Source: Effusibacillus dendaii (GTDB lineage: Bacteria; Bacillota; Bacilli; Tumebacillales; Effusibacillaceae). From it: a DNA stretch of 64,000 nt. The stretch is from the NCBI RefSeq assembly GCF_015097055.1, contig NZ_AP023366.1:2498001-2562000 (forward strand), read 5' to 3'. The notes under the pieces were generated by a model that saw only the letters and a list, made by a program, of their open reading frames with translations, was not told the DNA's origin and searched no databases. Positions 1-10,786 of the stretch are shown one piece after another; position 1 is the first letter of the stretch, and every line of letters starts with the position of its first letter. Position numbers and translations under genes: made by a program.

Positions 1-1
1 A

Positions 2-478
2 GCAGCCGTTACGAAGCGGCCGGAACAGGTAATTGGCATGCATTTCTTCAATCCGGTGCCGGTGATGAAGCTGGTAGAGGTGATTCGCGGCCTGGCTACA
101 TCGAACGAGACCTACCAGACAGTGGATGCGCTTGCCAAAAAAATGGGCAAGACGCCTGTTGAAGTGAATGATTTTCCGGGATTTGTCTCGAACCGGGTCC
201 TGTTGCCGATGATAAATGAAGCGATCTATTGCCTTTACGAAGGGGTGGCAAGCAAAGAGGCGATTGATGAAGTGATGAAACTGGGCATGAACCACCCGAT
301 GGGACCTTTGACATTGGCTGATTTTATCGGGTTGGATACTTGTTTATCGATTATGGAAGTGCTGTACGAAGGATTGGGCGATCCCAAATATCGCCCCTGT
401 CCGCTGCTTCGCAAATATGTGAAAGCCGGTTGGTTAGGGAAGAAAACGGGACGAGGATTCTATGTATACGAGGGGTAG
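2..478 (+). CDS. 3-hydroxyacyl-CoA (3-hydroxybutyryl-CoA) dehydrogenase, C-terminal part
   Basis: The 5' end lies outside the window; the frame is open from base 2. The visible part has the [17 protein letters not shown] segment, which contains the conserved catalytic His region of 3-hydroxyacyl-CoA dehydrogenases, then [10 protein letters not shown] and the C-terminal helical dimerisation domain ([16 protein letters not shown]), ending [12 protein letters not shown]. The family oxidises 3-hydroxyacyl-CoA to 3-oxoacyl-CoA with NAD in the cytosol. It lies 8 bp upstream of an enoyl-CoA hydratase and an acyl-CoA dehydrogenase, so it is probably part of a short-chain fatty acid degradation or synthesis operon. 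Substrate chain length cannot be told from this part. Confidence 0.93.
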   Translation, partial: AAVTKRPEQVIGMHFFNPVPVMKLVEVIRGLATSNETYQTVDALAKKMGKTPVEVNDFPGFVSNRVLLPMINEAIYCLYEGVASKEAIDEVMKLGMNHPMGPLTLADFIGLDTCLSIMEVLYEGLGDPKYRPCPLLRKYVKAGWLGKKTGRGFYVYEG

Positions 479-486
479 GGATAAGA

Positions 487-1269
487 ATGAACTACGAAAA
501 TCTGATTTTTGCAGTCGAAGACAAAATTGCGATTGTCACATTGAACCGGCCCAAAGCGTTAAACGCGCTTAATTCCGCTTTGCTGGGTGAATTGTCACAG
601 CTGGTGGACACTGTCGGGAAAGACGATTCGATAGAAGCGGTGATTATCACCGGAGCGGGGGACAAGGCGTTTGTGGCGGGTGCCGACATTGCCGAAATGA
701 AGGGCAAGACGCCGCTTGAAGCAAGAGCATTTTCGCAGTTGGGCAATGCCATATTTACCAAAATCGAACGCTTGCCACAGCCGGTCATTGCTGCTGTGAA
801 CGGATTTGCGTTGGGCGGCGGCTGTGAATTGGCGATGGCTTGCGATATTCGTCTGGCCAGCCCGAATGCAAAATTTGGCCAACCGGAAGTGAATTTGGGG
901 ATTGTCGCCGGGTTCGGCGGTACACAGCGGCTGCCACGGCTGGTGGGAGTCGGCATTGCAAAGGAGTTGCTGATGACGGCCGATATGATTTCGGCGGAGC
1001 GGGCTGCTCAGATCGGGTTGGTGAATCATGTTGTGGAAGCGGATCAATTGTTGGACAAGGCGAAGGAAATGGCGAAAAAGATGCTCTCAAAAGCGCCTTA
1101 TGCCGTGCAATTCAGCAAAAAACTGGTAAATGAAGGGATGAATGTAGACCTTGACCGGGCGCTTGCGTTAGAATCGGAAGTATTCGGCACGTTATTCGGA
1201 ACGGAAGACCGTTTAGAGGGAATGTCCGCATTCGTTGAGAAGCGGCCGGCATCTTTCCGAAAAAAATAA
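487..1269 (+). CDS. enoyl-CoA hydratase/isomerase family protein (crotonase-like)
   Basis: The 260-residue protein is full length for the crotonase family. I start it at the ATG at 487 (MNYENLIF), just after the upstream stop, although the frame is open further up. Oxyanion-hole and catalytic motifs are visible: AGADIAEMKG, GGGCELAMACDI (first catalytic Glu) and FGQPEVNLGIVAGFGGTQRLPR (second Glu in PEVNLG). The C-terminus EDRLEGMSAFVEKRPASF is typical of short-chain enoyl-CoA hydratase. It hydrates 2-enoyl-CoA to 3-hydroxyacyl-CoA and so feeds the dehydrogenase encoded just upstream; the gene is probably co-transcribed with its neighbours. Confidence 0.95.
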   Translation: MNYENLIFAVEDKIAIVTLNRPKALNALNSALLGELSQLVDTVGKDDSIEAVIITGAGDKAFVAGADIAEMKGKTPLEARAFSQLGNAIFTKIERLPQPVIAAVNGFALGGGCELAMACDIRLASPNAKFGQPEVNLGIVAGFGGTQRLPRLVGVGIAKELLMTADMISAERAAQIGLVNHVVEADQLLDKAKEMAKKMLSKAPYAVQFSKKLVNEGMNVDLDRALALESEVFGTLFGTEDRLEGMSAFVEKRPASFRKK

Positions 1270-1303
1270 TTGACCGATATATCGAGATAAGGAGTCGGAA
1301 AAT

Positions 1304-2452
1304 ATGAACTTTCAATTGACGCCCGAACAAGAAGAAATCCGCAAACTCGTCCGCGATTTTGCGATTAAGGAAGTGCAGCCGACTGCCGCTCTGCGGGATG
1401 AGGAAGAGCGGTTTGACCGTTCCATTTTTGATAAGATGGCAAAAATCGGTTTGACCGGCATCCCTTGGCCGGAAGAATACGGCGGCGCCGGGCTGGATTT
1501 TGTATCGTATGTGATTGCGATTGAAGAGTTGTCCCGTATCGATTCGTCGATTGGAGTTACGCTTTCTGCTCACATTTCGCTTGCAAGCTGGCCGATCTAC
1601 AAATTCGGAACGGAAGAACAGAAGCAGAAATATTTGCGGCCATTGGCAGAAGGCAGAAAAATAGGCGCTTACTGCCTGACGGAACCAGGTTCCGGTTCGG
1701 ACGCGGGCGGCATGCGAACAACCGCTGTACTCTCTGAAGACGGCAAACATTATATCCTGAACGGCTCGAAGATTTTTATCACAAACGGCGGTGAAGCAGA
1801 CATATATGTGGTGTTTGCTGCTACCGACCGTTCGCAAAAGACGCGCGGCATCACGGCGTTTATCGTGGAAAAGGATTTTCCGGGGTTCCAGGTGGGGAAA
1901 AAGGAAAAGAAAATGGGGATTAAATCGTCGCCGACCACCGAGATTATTTTTGACAACTGCAAGGTGCCGGTAGAAAACCGCTTAGGTGACGAAGGGTTCG
2001 GTTTTAAAGTGGCGATGATGACCCTTGACGGCGGACGTAACGGAATTGCCGCACAGGGGCTAGGTATTGCGCAAGGGGCGCTGGATCTGGCGCTCGATTA
2101 TGCGAAACAGCGGGAACAATTCGGCAAATCGATTTCGACCTTCCAGGCGATTCAGTTTAAATTGGCCGATATGGCGACCCAGATCGAAGCGGCAAGGCTG
2201 CTGACCTATCAGGCCGCATGGTTGGAAAGCAACGGGCTTCCTTATGGCAAGGCGTCCGCGATGGCGAAGTTGTTTGCTGGCGATATCGCTATGGACGTAA
2301 CGACGGAAGCGGTGCAAATATTTGGCGGATATGGATACACAAGGGAATATCCGATTGAACGGTTTATGCGGGATGCGAAAATCACGCAAATTTACGAGGG
2401 TACGAACGAAATCCAGCGTGTGGTGGTATCCGGTTACTTGTTAAAAGAATAA
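1304..2452 (+). CDS. acyl-CoA dehydrogenase (short-chain/butyryl type)
   Basis: The 382-residue flavoprotein has the usual family length. ATAAGGAG at 1287-1294 is the ribosome binding site for the ATG at 1304. Signature motifs are [14 protein letters not shown] (FAD/substrate loop), [35 protein letters not shown], and the C-terminal [18 protein letters not shown], where the Glu of YEGTNE is the catalytic base in short-chain acyl-CoA dehydrogenases. It makes the trans-2-enoyl-CoA used by the hydratase upstream and would need ETF as electron acceptor, which is not in the window. The three genes together form a beta-oxidation unit comparable to mmgABC of Bacillus, without proof of the same substrate. 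Confidence 0.95.
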   Translation: MNFQLTPEQEEIRKLVRDFAIKEVQPTAALRDEEERFDRSIFDKMAKIGLTGIPWPEEYGGAGLDFVSYVIAIEELSRIDSSIGVTLSAHISLASWPIYKFGTEEQKQKYLRPLAEGRKIGAYCLTEPGSGSDAGGMRTTAVLSEDGKHYILNGSKIFITNGGEADIYVVFAATDRSQKTRGITAFIVEKDFPGFQVGKKEKKMGIKSSPTTEIIFDNCKVPVENRLGDEGFGFKVAMMTLDGGRNGIAAQGLGIAQGALDLALDYAKQREQFGKSISTFQAIQFKLADMATQIEAARLLTYQAAWLESNGLPYGKASAMAKLFAGDIAMDVTTEAVQIFGGYGYTREYPIERFMRDAKITQIYEGTNEIQRVVVSGYLLKE

Positions 2453-2594
2453 GGCGCACGACCTGTCGCGCACTTGAACAATCCTGCTGGTCTATTCGGA
2501 TGCGAGGCTCCTTGCGAGCACCTGCATCCGAATTGCCATTACGGAGGGGGAACGTGCGAAAGGGAGAAGAATTCCATGGGAAACGGGTGAGCGG

Positions 2595-3542
2595 ATGGAA
2601 CTGACAGAGCGGATTTTGAAAGGGGATCGGCGGGCGGTGGCCCGTGCGATCACGCTGATCGAAAACGATGCAACAGAAAAAGACGAATTGTTGCAGGAAC
2701 TCCACAAACACACGGGAAACGCGTATTTGATCGGGATTACAGGTCCGCCTGGGGCAGGCAAAAGCACATTGACCGATCAACTGTTGTTTTTGCTGCGTAA
2801 ACAGGGATTAAAAATCGGGGTGATTGCAGTTGACCCGACATCTCCTTTCACAGGTGGCGCGATTCTGGGCGATCGTGTGCGAATGAACGACCATGCGCTG
2901 GATCCAGGTGTTTTTATTCGTTCCATGGGGACAAGAGGAAGTTTGGGCGGGTTGGCGAAAGCGACCAAGGAGGCAACGCGGGTATTGGACGCGTATGGTA
3001 TTGATGTTATTCTGATTGAAACGGTCGGAGTAGGGCAATCGGAACTTGACATTATGAATGTAGCGGATACAACCACTGTCGTTTTGAATCCGTCGGCGGG
3101 CGATCACATTCAAACGATGAAAGCGGGCATTATGGAAATCGCCGACCTGTTTGTGATCAATAAAGCGGATCTCCCTGGAGCTGACAAAACGGAACGGGAA
3201 ATCAACAATATGCTCGATTTTATTCATGATTTCGATTGGCGTCCGCCCGTTTTAAAAACAACCGTCAGTCAACCTGCCAGTTTTCAGGCAATGTGGGAGG
3301 CATGCTGCCAGCACCGGACCTTTTTGCAAGAAAACGGACTTTGGGAGAAGCGCCGTAAACAGCGGAGGCAGGATGAGATCGTTGGCATCATTGAAGATCG
3401 GGTTCAATCCCGGATCCGTCACTGGATAGAAAAGAATCCATCTTGGCAGCAGATTTTGACAGAAGTGGAAGCAGGAGAGAAGAATCCCTATCAAGTTGCA
3501 GATCTAATCCTCGAATGGTATAATACGTCTAATTGTGATTAA
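2595..3542 (+). CDS. meaB: MeaB/ArgK-type G-protein chaperone of B12-dependent acyl-CoA mutase
   Basis: The 315-residue P-loop GTPase of the SIMIBI class has Walker A GPPGAGKSTLTD, the IAVDPTSPFTGGAILGDRVRM switch region, DVILIETVGVGQSE (Walker B-like) and the NKAD specificity motif (VINKADLPGADK). This matches the methylmalonyl-CoA mutase-associated GTPase MeaB, which loads and protects the adenosylcobalamin mutase. No mutase gene is in the window, so the client (methylmalonyl- or isobutyryl-CoA mutase) is inferred to lie upstream or elsewhere. It follows the acyl-CoA dehydrogenase by 142 bp. The ribosome binding site before 2595 is weak (GGGTGAGCGG). Confidence 0.92.
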   Translation: MELTERILKGDRRAVARAITLIENDATEKDELLQELHKHTGNAYLIGITGPPGAGKSTLTDQLLFLLRKQGLKIGVIAVDPTSPFTGGAILGDRVRMNDHALDPGVFIRSMGTRGSLGGLAKATKEATRVLDAYGIDVILIETVGVGQSELDIMNVADTTTVVLNPSAGDHIQTMKAGIMEIADLFVINKADLPGADKTEREINNMLDFIHDFDWRPPVLKTTVSQPASFQAMWEACCQHRTFLQENGLWEKRRKQRRQDEIVGIIEDRVQSRIRHWIEKNPSWQQILTEVEAGEKNPYQVADLILEWYNTSNCD

Positions 3543-3593
3543 TTTCCAATGTTCGGTGAAATCGTGTGATAGAGACGTGAGGAGTGTACTTGA

Positions 3594-4118
3594 ATGGCGG
3601 AAGAAGTAATTACGCTCTCAAATCTGAGCGTAGAAGAAGCGAGAGAAAATTCGCTCGTTGATCTTGCATACGCGATTCTCAAAGAAACAAATAAACCGCT
3701 TCACTATCGTGAAATCATGCAAGAAGTCGCTAAGTATCGGCAGATGTCAGAAGAAGAGATTAAAGCGTCGATTGCGATTTTGTATACAGAAGTCAATGTG
3801 GATGGACGGTTTCTCTGTTTAGGAGATAACAGTTGGGGGTTGAAACGTTGGTATCCGGTTGATAAGACGCTTGAGAAAACTGTTGGAGACGGCAAGCGGT
3901 TCATTCGTAAAGATGATGATGACCTGTTTGAAGACGAAGATGAAGAATTGTATTTGGAAGAAGAGCTTGATGAAGTGGATGTCGATGAGATCGAGTTGGT
4001 GGATGACGAAGACGTGTTCGACGATGTGGAAGAAATCGATGAAGAAGTTGACGATGAATATGACGACGCAGAACCGGAAGACGAAGAACAGCCGGAAGAT
4101 GAGGAAGAGGAGTTTTGA
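3594..4118 (+). CDS. rpoE: DNA-directed RNA polymerase subunit delta
   Basis: The 174-residue protein has an N-terminal globular HARE-HTH domain (about residues 1-95: LVDLAYAILKETNKPLHYREI, LYTEVNVDGRFLCLGDNSWGLKRWYP). It is followed by a long, almost purely acidic Asp/Glu tail (about 105-174) that is diagnostic for RpoE of Firmicutes. Delta increases RNA polymerase recycling and promoter selectivity. The gene sits directly upstream of pyrG, the same order as in Bacillus subtilis. The long Ser-rich reading frame on the opposite strand is a by-product of the acidic tail. Confidence 0.96.
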   Translation: MAEEVITLSNLSVEEARENSLVDLAYAILKETNKPLHYREIMQEVAKYRQMSEEEIKASIAILYTEVNVDGRFLCLGDNSWGLKRWYPVDKTLEKTVGDGKRFIRKDDDDLFEDEDEELYLEEELDEVDVDEIELVDDEDVFDDVEEIDEEVDDEYDDAEPEDEEQPEDEEEEF

Positions 4119-4134
4119 CCCGTCTTTGCGTCAC

Positions 4135-4164
4135 TTGACAACCTCTTTTTCCCCGAGATAAGAT
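4135..4164 (+). promoter_or_regulatory. SigA-type promoter in the rpoE-pyrG gap
   Basis: A perfect -35 TTGACA (4135-4140) is followed after 18 bases by TAAGAT (4159-4164, four of six matches to TATAAT). The predicted start falls in the GGGG run around 4169-4172. The promoter lies between the rpoE stop and the hairpin at 4195-4238, so the hairpin would be transcribed as part of the pyrG leader. Confidence 0.55.
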
Positions 4165-4194
4165 GGCTGGGGAACAGCAGAGGGGCGAAAACCT

Positions 4195-5889
<1,695 letters not shown>

Positions 5890-5910
5890 TTGCTTTGTAA
5901 TCAACGAATT

Positions 5911-5936
5911 CCCGCTGTATATGCGGGTTTTTTCTT
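5911..5936 (+). terminator. terminator of pyrG
   Basis: The stem CCCGC (5911-5915) / GCGGG (5923-5927) with a 7-base loop is followed directly by TTTTTTCTTT. Confidence 0.85.
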
Positions 5937-5960
5937 TGAATTCGAGGAATTAACAGACAA

Positions 5961-6016
5961 TTCGACATAACTAGACAAAAGGCGAAAAAAGGATTTTACC
6001 AGGGCAAATCGAATAT
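5961..6016 (+). promoter_or_regulatory. spo0F control region: Spo0A box and SigH promoter
   Basis: TTCGACA at 5961-5967 is the reverse complement of the 0A box TGTCGAA. Downstream, AAAGGATTT (5988-5996) and ATCGAATAT (6008-6016), separated by 11 bases, match the SigH consensus RNAGGAWWW / RNNGAATWW at every defined position. B. subtilis spo0F has the same two inputs, so the sporulation feed-forward control appears conserved. A SigA promoter was not identified. Confidence 0.7.
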
Positions 6017-6063
6017 GTTGGTAAAGAATAGCAATTGGGGCAACGATTCGGGGGGATATTACG

Positions 6064-6435
6064 ATGGCAAAGAAAATTCTGATTGTGGATGATCAATATG
6101 GTATCCGGATGTTGTTGAACGAGGTCCTTGAAAAAGAGGGCTATGAAGTCCATCAAGCACCGAACGGTCAAACCGCATTGCAAATTGTAAAAGATTACAA
6201 GCCGGATCTGGTATTGCTGGACATGAAAATCCCCGGAATGGATGGATTGGAAATTTTGCGCCATATCCGGAAAACGGAAGCGGAATTGAAAGTGATTATG
6301 ATGACCGCTTACGGGGAGCTCGACTTAATCAAAGAAGCGATGGCTTTGGGAGCATTAACCCATTTTACGAAACCGTTTGATATTGATGAGTTGAAGAAGA
6401 CAGTCAGCTATCAACTGACACCGCAGGAAGTATAA
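6064..6435 (+). CDS. spo0F: sporulation phosphorelay response regulator Spo0F
   Basis: The protein is a single receiver domain of 123 residues with no output domain. The acidic pocket is D9/D10, the phosphoacceptor is D53 ([11 protein letters not shown]), the switch Thr is T81 (MMTAYGE) and the conserved Lys is K103 (FTKPFD). It passes phosphate from sporulation kinases to Spo0B and on to Spo0A. The identity is supported by its position between pyrG and fba, as in B. subtilis, and by the SigH promoter and 0A box upstream. GGGGGGATATTACG precedes the ATG. Confidence 0.96.
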   Translation: MAKKILIVDDQYGIRMLLNEVLEKEGYEVHQAPNGQTALQIVKDYKPDLVLLDMKIPGMDGLEILRHIRKTEAELKVIMMTAYGELDLIKEAMALGALTHFTKPFDIDELKKTVSYQLTPQEV

Positions 6436-6627
6436 GGGTCGATGCTGATATGAGGGGCTTCATTCCCGATGGGGGATCGAAGCTCTCTTTGCTATGATGG
6501 GCATAGTTTATAAACCGATGGGGAATGTAAAAAAGCAGGTTGCAAAATGTGATCGGTAGAGTTGCCAAATATTAATAAACCTGTTAGCATGATTCAAGGA
6601 ATAACGTGAAGTTGGAGGGAGTACATA

Positions 6628-7482
6628 ATGGCGTTCGCCTCGTTTAAACAAGTGTTGACAGACGGGTTAAAAAACGGTTATGCGGTTGGCCAGTTTAATG
6701 TGAACAATCTCGAGTTTCTGCAAGCCATCATGGAAACGGCGGAGGAAGAACGTTCGCCTGTGATTTTGGGAATTTCCGAAGGCGCAATGAAATACATGAA
6801 CATCGAGTACACGGTGGCAATGGCTAAAGCGGCCGCCGAAAAGGCAAGTGTGCCGGTTATTCTGCATCTGGATCACGGTTCTTCTTATGAAGTGGTTCTG
6901 AAGTGTATCCGAGCCGGATTTTCTTCAATTATGATTGACGCTTCCCATTATCCGCTGGAAGAAAACATTGCAAAAACAAAGCAAGTGGTCGATGCCTGCC
7001 ATGCGATCGGTATTGAAGTGGAAGGGGAGCTTGGCCGAATTGGCGGTGTGGAAGATGATATAGCGGTTGACGATCGGGACGCCACATTGGCGCGGCCGGA
7101 CGAAGCGGTCCGCTTGGTGAAGGAAACCGGAATTGACGCATTGGCGCCTGCCATTGGATCTGCGCATGGCATGTATAAAGGGAACCCGGAGCTGGACTTT
7201 GAACGTTTGCAGACGATTCGCGATCTGACCGGAGTTCCGCTTGTGCTGCATGGCGGATCGGGTATTCCGGATGAAGATATTCGCAAAGCGATTTCACTTG
7301 GTGTTTCCAAGATCAATGTGAACACGGAAAATCAGGTTGCATTTACGGCCAAAGTCCGGGAACTGCTTGAGAAAGACGCGAAATTGTATGATCCTCGCAA
7401 ATATTTGGGTCCCGCAAGAGAAGCGATTAAAGCAACCGTTCGTGAGAAAATCCGTTTATTCGGTTCCAATAACCGAGCGTAG
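6628..7482 (+). CDS. fbaA: class II fructose-1,6-bisphosphate aldolase
   Basis: The 284-residue zinc-dependent aldolase has VILHLDHGSSYE (catalytic Asp and zinc His), EGELGRIGGVEDD (metal-site Glu region), GSAHGMYKG, LHGGSGIPDEDI and SKINVNTENQ (substrate phosphate binding). It cleaves fructose 1,6-bisphosphate reversibly into DHAP and glyceraldehyde 3-phosphate. The gene lies in the spo0F-fba-fsa order of Bacillus; TTGGAGGGAG is its ribosome binding site. A weak hairpin near 6450-6490 may end the spo0F transcript upstream. Confidence 0.97.
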   Translation: MAFASFKQVLTDGLKNGYAVGQFNVNNLEFLQAIMETAEEERSPVILGISEGAMKYMNIEYTVAMAKAAAEKASVPVILHLDHGSSYEVVLKCIRAGFSSIMIDASHYPLEENIAKTKQVVDACHAIGIEVEGELGRIGGVEDDIAVDDRDATLARPDEAVRLVKETGIDALAPAIGSAHGMYKGNPELDFERLQTIRDLTGVPLVLHGGSGIPDEDIRKAISLGVSKINVNTENQVAFTAKVRELLEKDAKLYDPRKYLGPAREAIKATVREKIRLFGSNNRA

Positions 7483-7509
7483 CCATCCTTTCGCAAAGGG
7501 GACAAACAG

Positions 7510-8154
7510 ATGAAATTTTTTATCGACACAGCAAATGTCGAGGAAATTCGATTGGCCAATGAAATGGGAATTGTGTCAGGTGTAACGACGAACCCAAGCC
7601 TCGTGGCCAAAGAAGGACGCGATTTTGTTCAGGTGTTGAAAGAAATATTGGCAATTGTGGATGGACCGGTTTCCGCCGAAGTCATTTCGCTTGATGCGAA
7701 AGGAATGGTGGAAGAAGGGCTGCGATTTGCCCAACTGCACGAAAATATTACTGTTAAAGTTCCAATGACGGCCGAAGGGCTGAAAGCGGTAAAACAGTTT
7801 GCGGCCAAGGGAATCAAAACCAACGTGACGCTGGTTTTTTCGGCAAACCAAGCGCTGCTGGCAGCGCGGGCAGGCGCTACCTTTGTGTCCCCGTTTATAG
7901 GTCGGTTGGATGATATTTCGCAGGATGGGATGGAGTTGATTCGCGACATCTCAGAAATTTTTAATATTCACGATATCGATACGGAAATTATTGCCGCATC
8001 TGTAAGACATCCGGTGCATGTCACGCAAGCGGCGTTGTCAGGTGCTCATATTGCAACCTGTCCGTATGGGGTGATCGAGCGCATGATTAAACATCCATTG
8101 ACCGATCAAGGAATTGAGCGTTTTCTGGCTGACTGGGGCAAAATGAATTCGTAA
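7510..8154 (+). CDS. fsa: transaldolase / fructose-6-phosphate aldolase family (YwjH type)
   Basis: The 214-residue protein belongs to the short transaldolase subfamily. [13 protein letters not shown] and [13 protein letters not shown] form the N-terminal signature; K83 in NITVKVPMT is the Schiff-base lysine. [11 protein letters not shown] and [11 protein letters not shown] are also typical. Short-family members act either as transaldolase or as fructose-6-phosphate aldolase and sequence alone does not decide. It is 27 bp behind fbaA and probably co-transcribed, ending at the terminator at 8159-8190. Confidence 0.93.
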   Translation: MKFFIDTANVEEIRLANEMGIVSGVTTNPSLVAKEGRDFVQVLKEILAIVDGPVSAEVISLDAKGMVEEGLRFAQLHENITVKVPMTAEGLKAVKQFAAKGIKTNVTLVFSANQALLAARAGATFVSPFIGRLDDISQDGMELIRDISEIFNIHDIDTEIIAASVRHPVHVTQAALSGAHIATCPYGVIERMIKHPLTDQGIERFLADWGKMNS

Positions 8155-8158
8155 TCCG

Positions 8159-8191
8159 AAAAGCACCTGCCGCTGGTGGGTGCTTTTTTTA
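8159..8191 (+). terminator. terminator of the fba-fsa unit
   Basis: AAGCACC (8161-8167) pairs with GGTGCTT (8179-8185), followed by a seven-T run. Confidence 0.85.
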
Positions 8192-8193
8192 GC

Positions 8194-8340
8194 ACTATCG
8201 GAAAGTATAACTTTGAAGCGTGCGATAGTATAGAGGAAGGCCGACTAAAAGCGCGACATCCGTGTCGGCATCAGCGCATCCATGCGCAAGTCAACCTAAG
8301 GTTCGCCGGCGCTTAAGCTTGGCGAAGCCAGGTTTTCTTT
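8194..8340 (+). repeat. dispersed structured repeat, copy A
   Basis: This is one of four related copies (the others are at 16424, 17864 and 19211). It opens with the inverted repeat ACTATCG (8194-8200) / CGATAGT (8223-8229). Next come the conserved ATAGAGGAAGGCCGACTAAA box, a GCGCGACATC..TGTCGG hairpin and the dyad GCGCATCCATGCGC (8275-8288). It ends with a terminal hairpin closed by ACCT/AGGT and the conserved TTTTCTTT. It sits 60 bp upstream of dapH in the same orientation. The function is unknown; see the findings. Confidence 0.65.
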
Positions 8341-8398
8341 ATATGCTTCGGCAGAAGCCTTTGTTATAATAAGTACAAGTTTACAAGGAGGAAAAAGA

Positions 8399-9109
8399 AT
8401 GGAAATGATGGATGCAAATCAGATTATTGAATTTATCCGTACAAGCGAAAAGAAAACTCCGGTTAAAGTATACATAAAAGGCGATTTGGCGGGAATCGAT
8501 TTTGGCGCCGGGACAAAAACGTTTATTTCCGGCAATACCGGTGTACTGTTTGGCGAATGGAAAGACATACAACCCACATTGGAAGCCAACAAAGATAAAA
8601 TCGAGGACTATGTGGTGGAAAATGACCGGCGGAATTCCGCTATTCCACTGCTTGATATCAAAAACATTCATGCACGGATTGAGCCGGGCGCCATTATCCG
8701 CGATCAGGTTTCGATTGGGAACAATGCGGTAATTATGATGGGGGCTTCGATTAACATCGGGGCGGTTATTGGAGAAGGCACCATGATTGATATGAATGTA
8801 GTGGTCGGCGGCCGCGGCACAATCGGGAAAAACTGCCATATTGGGGCTGGCTCTGTGATCGCAGGTGTGGTGGAACCGCCGTCTGCCAAACCGGTTGTAA
8901 TCGAAGATGATGTGGTGGTAGGCGCAAACGCGGTGATCCTGGAAGGGGTGCGCGTGGGTAAAGGTTCGGTCGTCGCAGCCGGTGCTGTAGTGGTTGACGA
9001 TGTGCCTGAAAATGTGGTTGTCGCAGGCATCCCTGCCCGCATTATTAAACAGATTGACGACAAGACAAAGTCCAAAACGGAGATTAAGCAGGAACTTCGT
9101 CAGTTATAA
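8399..9109 (+). CDS. dapH: 2,3,4,5-tetrahydropyridine-2,6-dicarboxylate N-acetyltransferase
   Basis: The 236-residue protein has an N-terminal alpha/beta region (about 1-80, DapH_N) and a left-handed beta-helix of hexapeptide repeats (about 90-200: [37 protein letters not shown]). This is typical of DapH, which acetylates tetrahydrodipicolinate in the acetyl branch of lysine/diaminopimelate synthesis. A strong ribosome binding site AAGGAGGAAAAAG precedes the ATG at 8399, and a TATAAT lies at 8365-8370. The product is deacetylated by the protein encoded next after an aminotransferase step, possibly the enzyme at 11104. Confidence 0.96.
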   Translation: MEMMDANQIIEFIRTSEKKTPVKVYIKGDLAGIDFGAGTKTFISGNTGVLFGEWKDIQPTLEANKDKIEDYVVENDRRNSAIPLLDIKNIHARIEPGAIIRDQVSIGNNAVIMMGASINIGAVIGEGTMIDMNVVVGGRGTIGKNCHIGAGSVIAGVVEPPSAKPVVIEDDVVVGANAVILEGVRVGKGSVVAAGAVVVDDVPENVVVAGIPARIIKQIDDKTKSKTEIKQELRQL

Positions 9110-9190
9110 AACCAAACCAGACAAAATCTTGTGAAGTGCGGCCGTTCCCAAAGGGGCGGCCTTGCAATTCAAATAGAGGGGGTTGTTTGA

Positions 9191-10324
9191 ATGGCAACCG
9201 CGCATCCTTTTATCCAAATCCGGCGGCAGTTGCACCAGATTCCAGAGCCCGGCTTTCAGGAATTTAAGACACAAAAGTTTTTGCTCGATTATTTGGCTTC
9301 GCTTCCGCAGGAACGATTGGAAATCAAAACATGGCGGACTGGGATTCTCGTCAAGATTAAGGGACGCAATCCCGTGAAAAAAATCGGCTGGCGCGCTGAT
9401 ATGGATGGGCTGCCGATCGAAGAAGACACCTCATACGAATTCCGCTCGCAACACCCGGGCTTTATGCACGCTTGCGGGCATGATTTGCATATGACGATTG
9501 GGCTCGGCATTGTCACCTATTTTGTTGGAAATCCGATTGACGATGATGTAATTGTCGTGTTCCAACCGGCGGAAGAAGGGCCGGGTGGGGCAAAGCCGAT
9601 GCTGGAAAGTGAAGAATTTGCAAAATGGCGGCCGGATATCATATTTGCATTGCATATTGCACCTGAATATCCGGTGGGTACCATAGCCACACGTCCGGGG
9701 ATTCTGTTTGCCAATACGTCGGAGTTGTTTATCGATTTGACAGGCACCGGCGGGCATGCTGCTTTTCCGCATTTGGCAAATGATATGGTGGTAGCAGCCG
9801 CCCATTTGGTCACACAATTGCAGTCGATCGTGGCGCGCAACGTCGATCCGCTTGACTCCGCAGTTATTACAATCGGACGGATTGAGAGCGGCACCAGGCA
9901 AAACATTATAGCGGATAAAGCCCGTCTGGAAGGAACGATTCGGACTTTGTCGATTGAATCCATGCAAAAAATAAAGTCGCGCATTGAATCGGTCATTCAG
10001 GGAATTGAAGCGGGGTTTGTCTGCAAAGCGGAGATTGACTACGGCTCGAATTATTGCCAAGTATATAATAACGAACAATTGACAAGCGAATTTATGAACT
10101 GGGTAAGATCAGAGGGGAAATACAATCTGATCGAATGCAGGGAAGCGATGACAGGAGAAGATTTCGGTTACTTTCTGGAGGAAATTCCCGGGTTTATGTT
10201 CTGGTTGGGTGTCGATACGCCCTACGGGCTGCATCACGCCAAAATTGAACCAAACGAACAGGCGATCGATCTTGCAATCGATCTGATTTGCCGGTTCATA
10301 GAGTGGAAATCGAACAATCGCTAA
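9191..10324 (+). CDS. dapL: N-acetyldiaminopimelate deacetylase (M20 family)
   Basis: The 377-residue amidohydrolase of peptidase family M20 has [14 protein letters not shown] (metal ligands), [15 protein letters not shown] (catalytic Glu pair), [13 protein letters not shown], and a dimerisation domain starting at [15 protein letters not shown]. Position directly after dapH fits N-acetyl-LL-diaminopimelate deacetylase. The last step releases acetate and LL-diaminopimelate, used for lysine and peptidoglycan. A GC-rich hairpin (GCGGCCG..CGGCC, about 9138-9163) lies in the dapH-dapL gap without a T run, so it may act as a processing or stabilising stem rather than a terminator. Confidence 0.93.
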   Translation: MATAHPFIQIRRQLHQIPEPGFQEFKTQKFLLDYLASLPQERLEIKTWRTGILVKIKGRNPVKKIGWRADMDGLPIEEDTSYEFRSQHPGFMHACGHDLHMTIGLGIVTYFVGNPIDDDVIVVFQPAEEGPGGAKPMLESEEFAKWRPDIIFALHIAPEYPVGTIATRPGILFANTSELFIDLTGTGGHAAFPHLANDMVVAAAHLVTQLQSIVARNVDPLDSAVITIGRIESGTRQNIIADKARLEGTIRTLSIESMQKIKSRIESVIQGIEAGFVCKAEIDYGSNYCQVYNNEQLTSEFMNWVRSEGKYNLIECREAMTGEDFGYFLEEIPGFMFWLGVDTPYGLHHAKIEPNEQAIDLAIDLICRFIEWKSNNR

Positions 10325-10334
10325 CAGATTGGAA

Positions 10335-10537
10335 AAGAGGCATGCCGTGTTGGGGTTTGGTGATAAACCTGTTCCATTTTTTGTAAGCGATAGGGTTATA
10401 GTGACTGATTGTAGTTCTCCACCACCTGCTCAAGTGCTCCTAGACTCTGAGGGTTCTGAATATAAATACTCTCTGTCTTTAGGTGTGAAAAGAAGGATTC
10501 AATACAGGCGTTATCGAAACAGTTTCTTCTGAATAAA
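10335..10537 (-). pseudogene. IS3-family transposase remnant (OrfB C-terminal piece)
   Basis: Reading the minus strand gives RRNCFDNACIESFFSHLKTE followed by SIYIQNPQSLGALEQVVENYN and a stop. This is the C-terminal rve-domain segment of IS3/IS150 transposases, including the last catalytic Glu (CIESFF). The piece is broken by stops and lacks the first two catalytic Asp, so it is a decayed insertion scar. A plus-strand frame over the same bases is only its shadow. Confidence 0.75.
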
Positions 10538-10607
10538 GTGAAACAAAAGCACTAGACAGGAACGTTTGTTCGTAATATAATTCTTCTTAAAGGCATCTAA
10601 TCGGGAT

Positions 10608-10624
10608 TGTCGAATATTGTCGAA
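10608..10624 (+). promoter_or_regulatory. tandem Spo0A boxes
   Basis: Two perfect TGTCGAA boxes (10608-10614 and 10618-10624) lie in direct repeat with a 10-bp period, the tandem arrangement known from strongly Spo0A-bound promoters such as abrB. They lie about 60 bp before the structured stretch 10677-10786. No protein gene starts behind them. Confidence 0.5.
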
Positions 10625-10676
10625 TAAAAATATGAATACGTGCATATTTTACAGGTTATATTTTAATAGTGGCACG

Positions 10677-10786
10677 GCAGGTCACGTCTGAGCGATGAGC
10701 TCCTTTTCTCGTGGCAGCACTCATTGGAGTGTGGGCTCCTCCCGCCTGTACATATAAAACGAAGCAGCCAAAGGGCTGCTTTTTAA
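10677..10786 (+). other. possible small structured RNA ending in a terminator
   Basis: CAGG (10677) can pair with CCTG near 10744-10748, enclosing GAGC/GCTC and the hairpin CACTC-ATTG-GAGTG. It is followed by a clear terminator, AGCAGCC (10763-10769) / GGCTGCT (10774-10780), with a T run. I do not recognise an RNA family, and no convincing small reading frame with a ribosome binding site is present. With the upstream 0A boxes this could be a sporulation-controlled transcript. The rest of the gap 10787-11019 holds nothing I recognise. Confidence 0.35.

Noticed and set aside
3704-4141. Long Ser-rich minus-strand frame opposite rpoE
   Set aside because: It mirrors the GAA/GAT-rich acidic tail of the delta subunit; no ribosome binding site and no known domain.
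10329-10532. Plus-strand 67-codon frame
   Set aside because: It is the shadow of the IS3-type transposase remnant on the minus strand.
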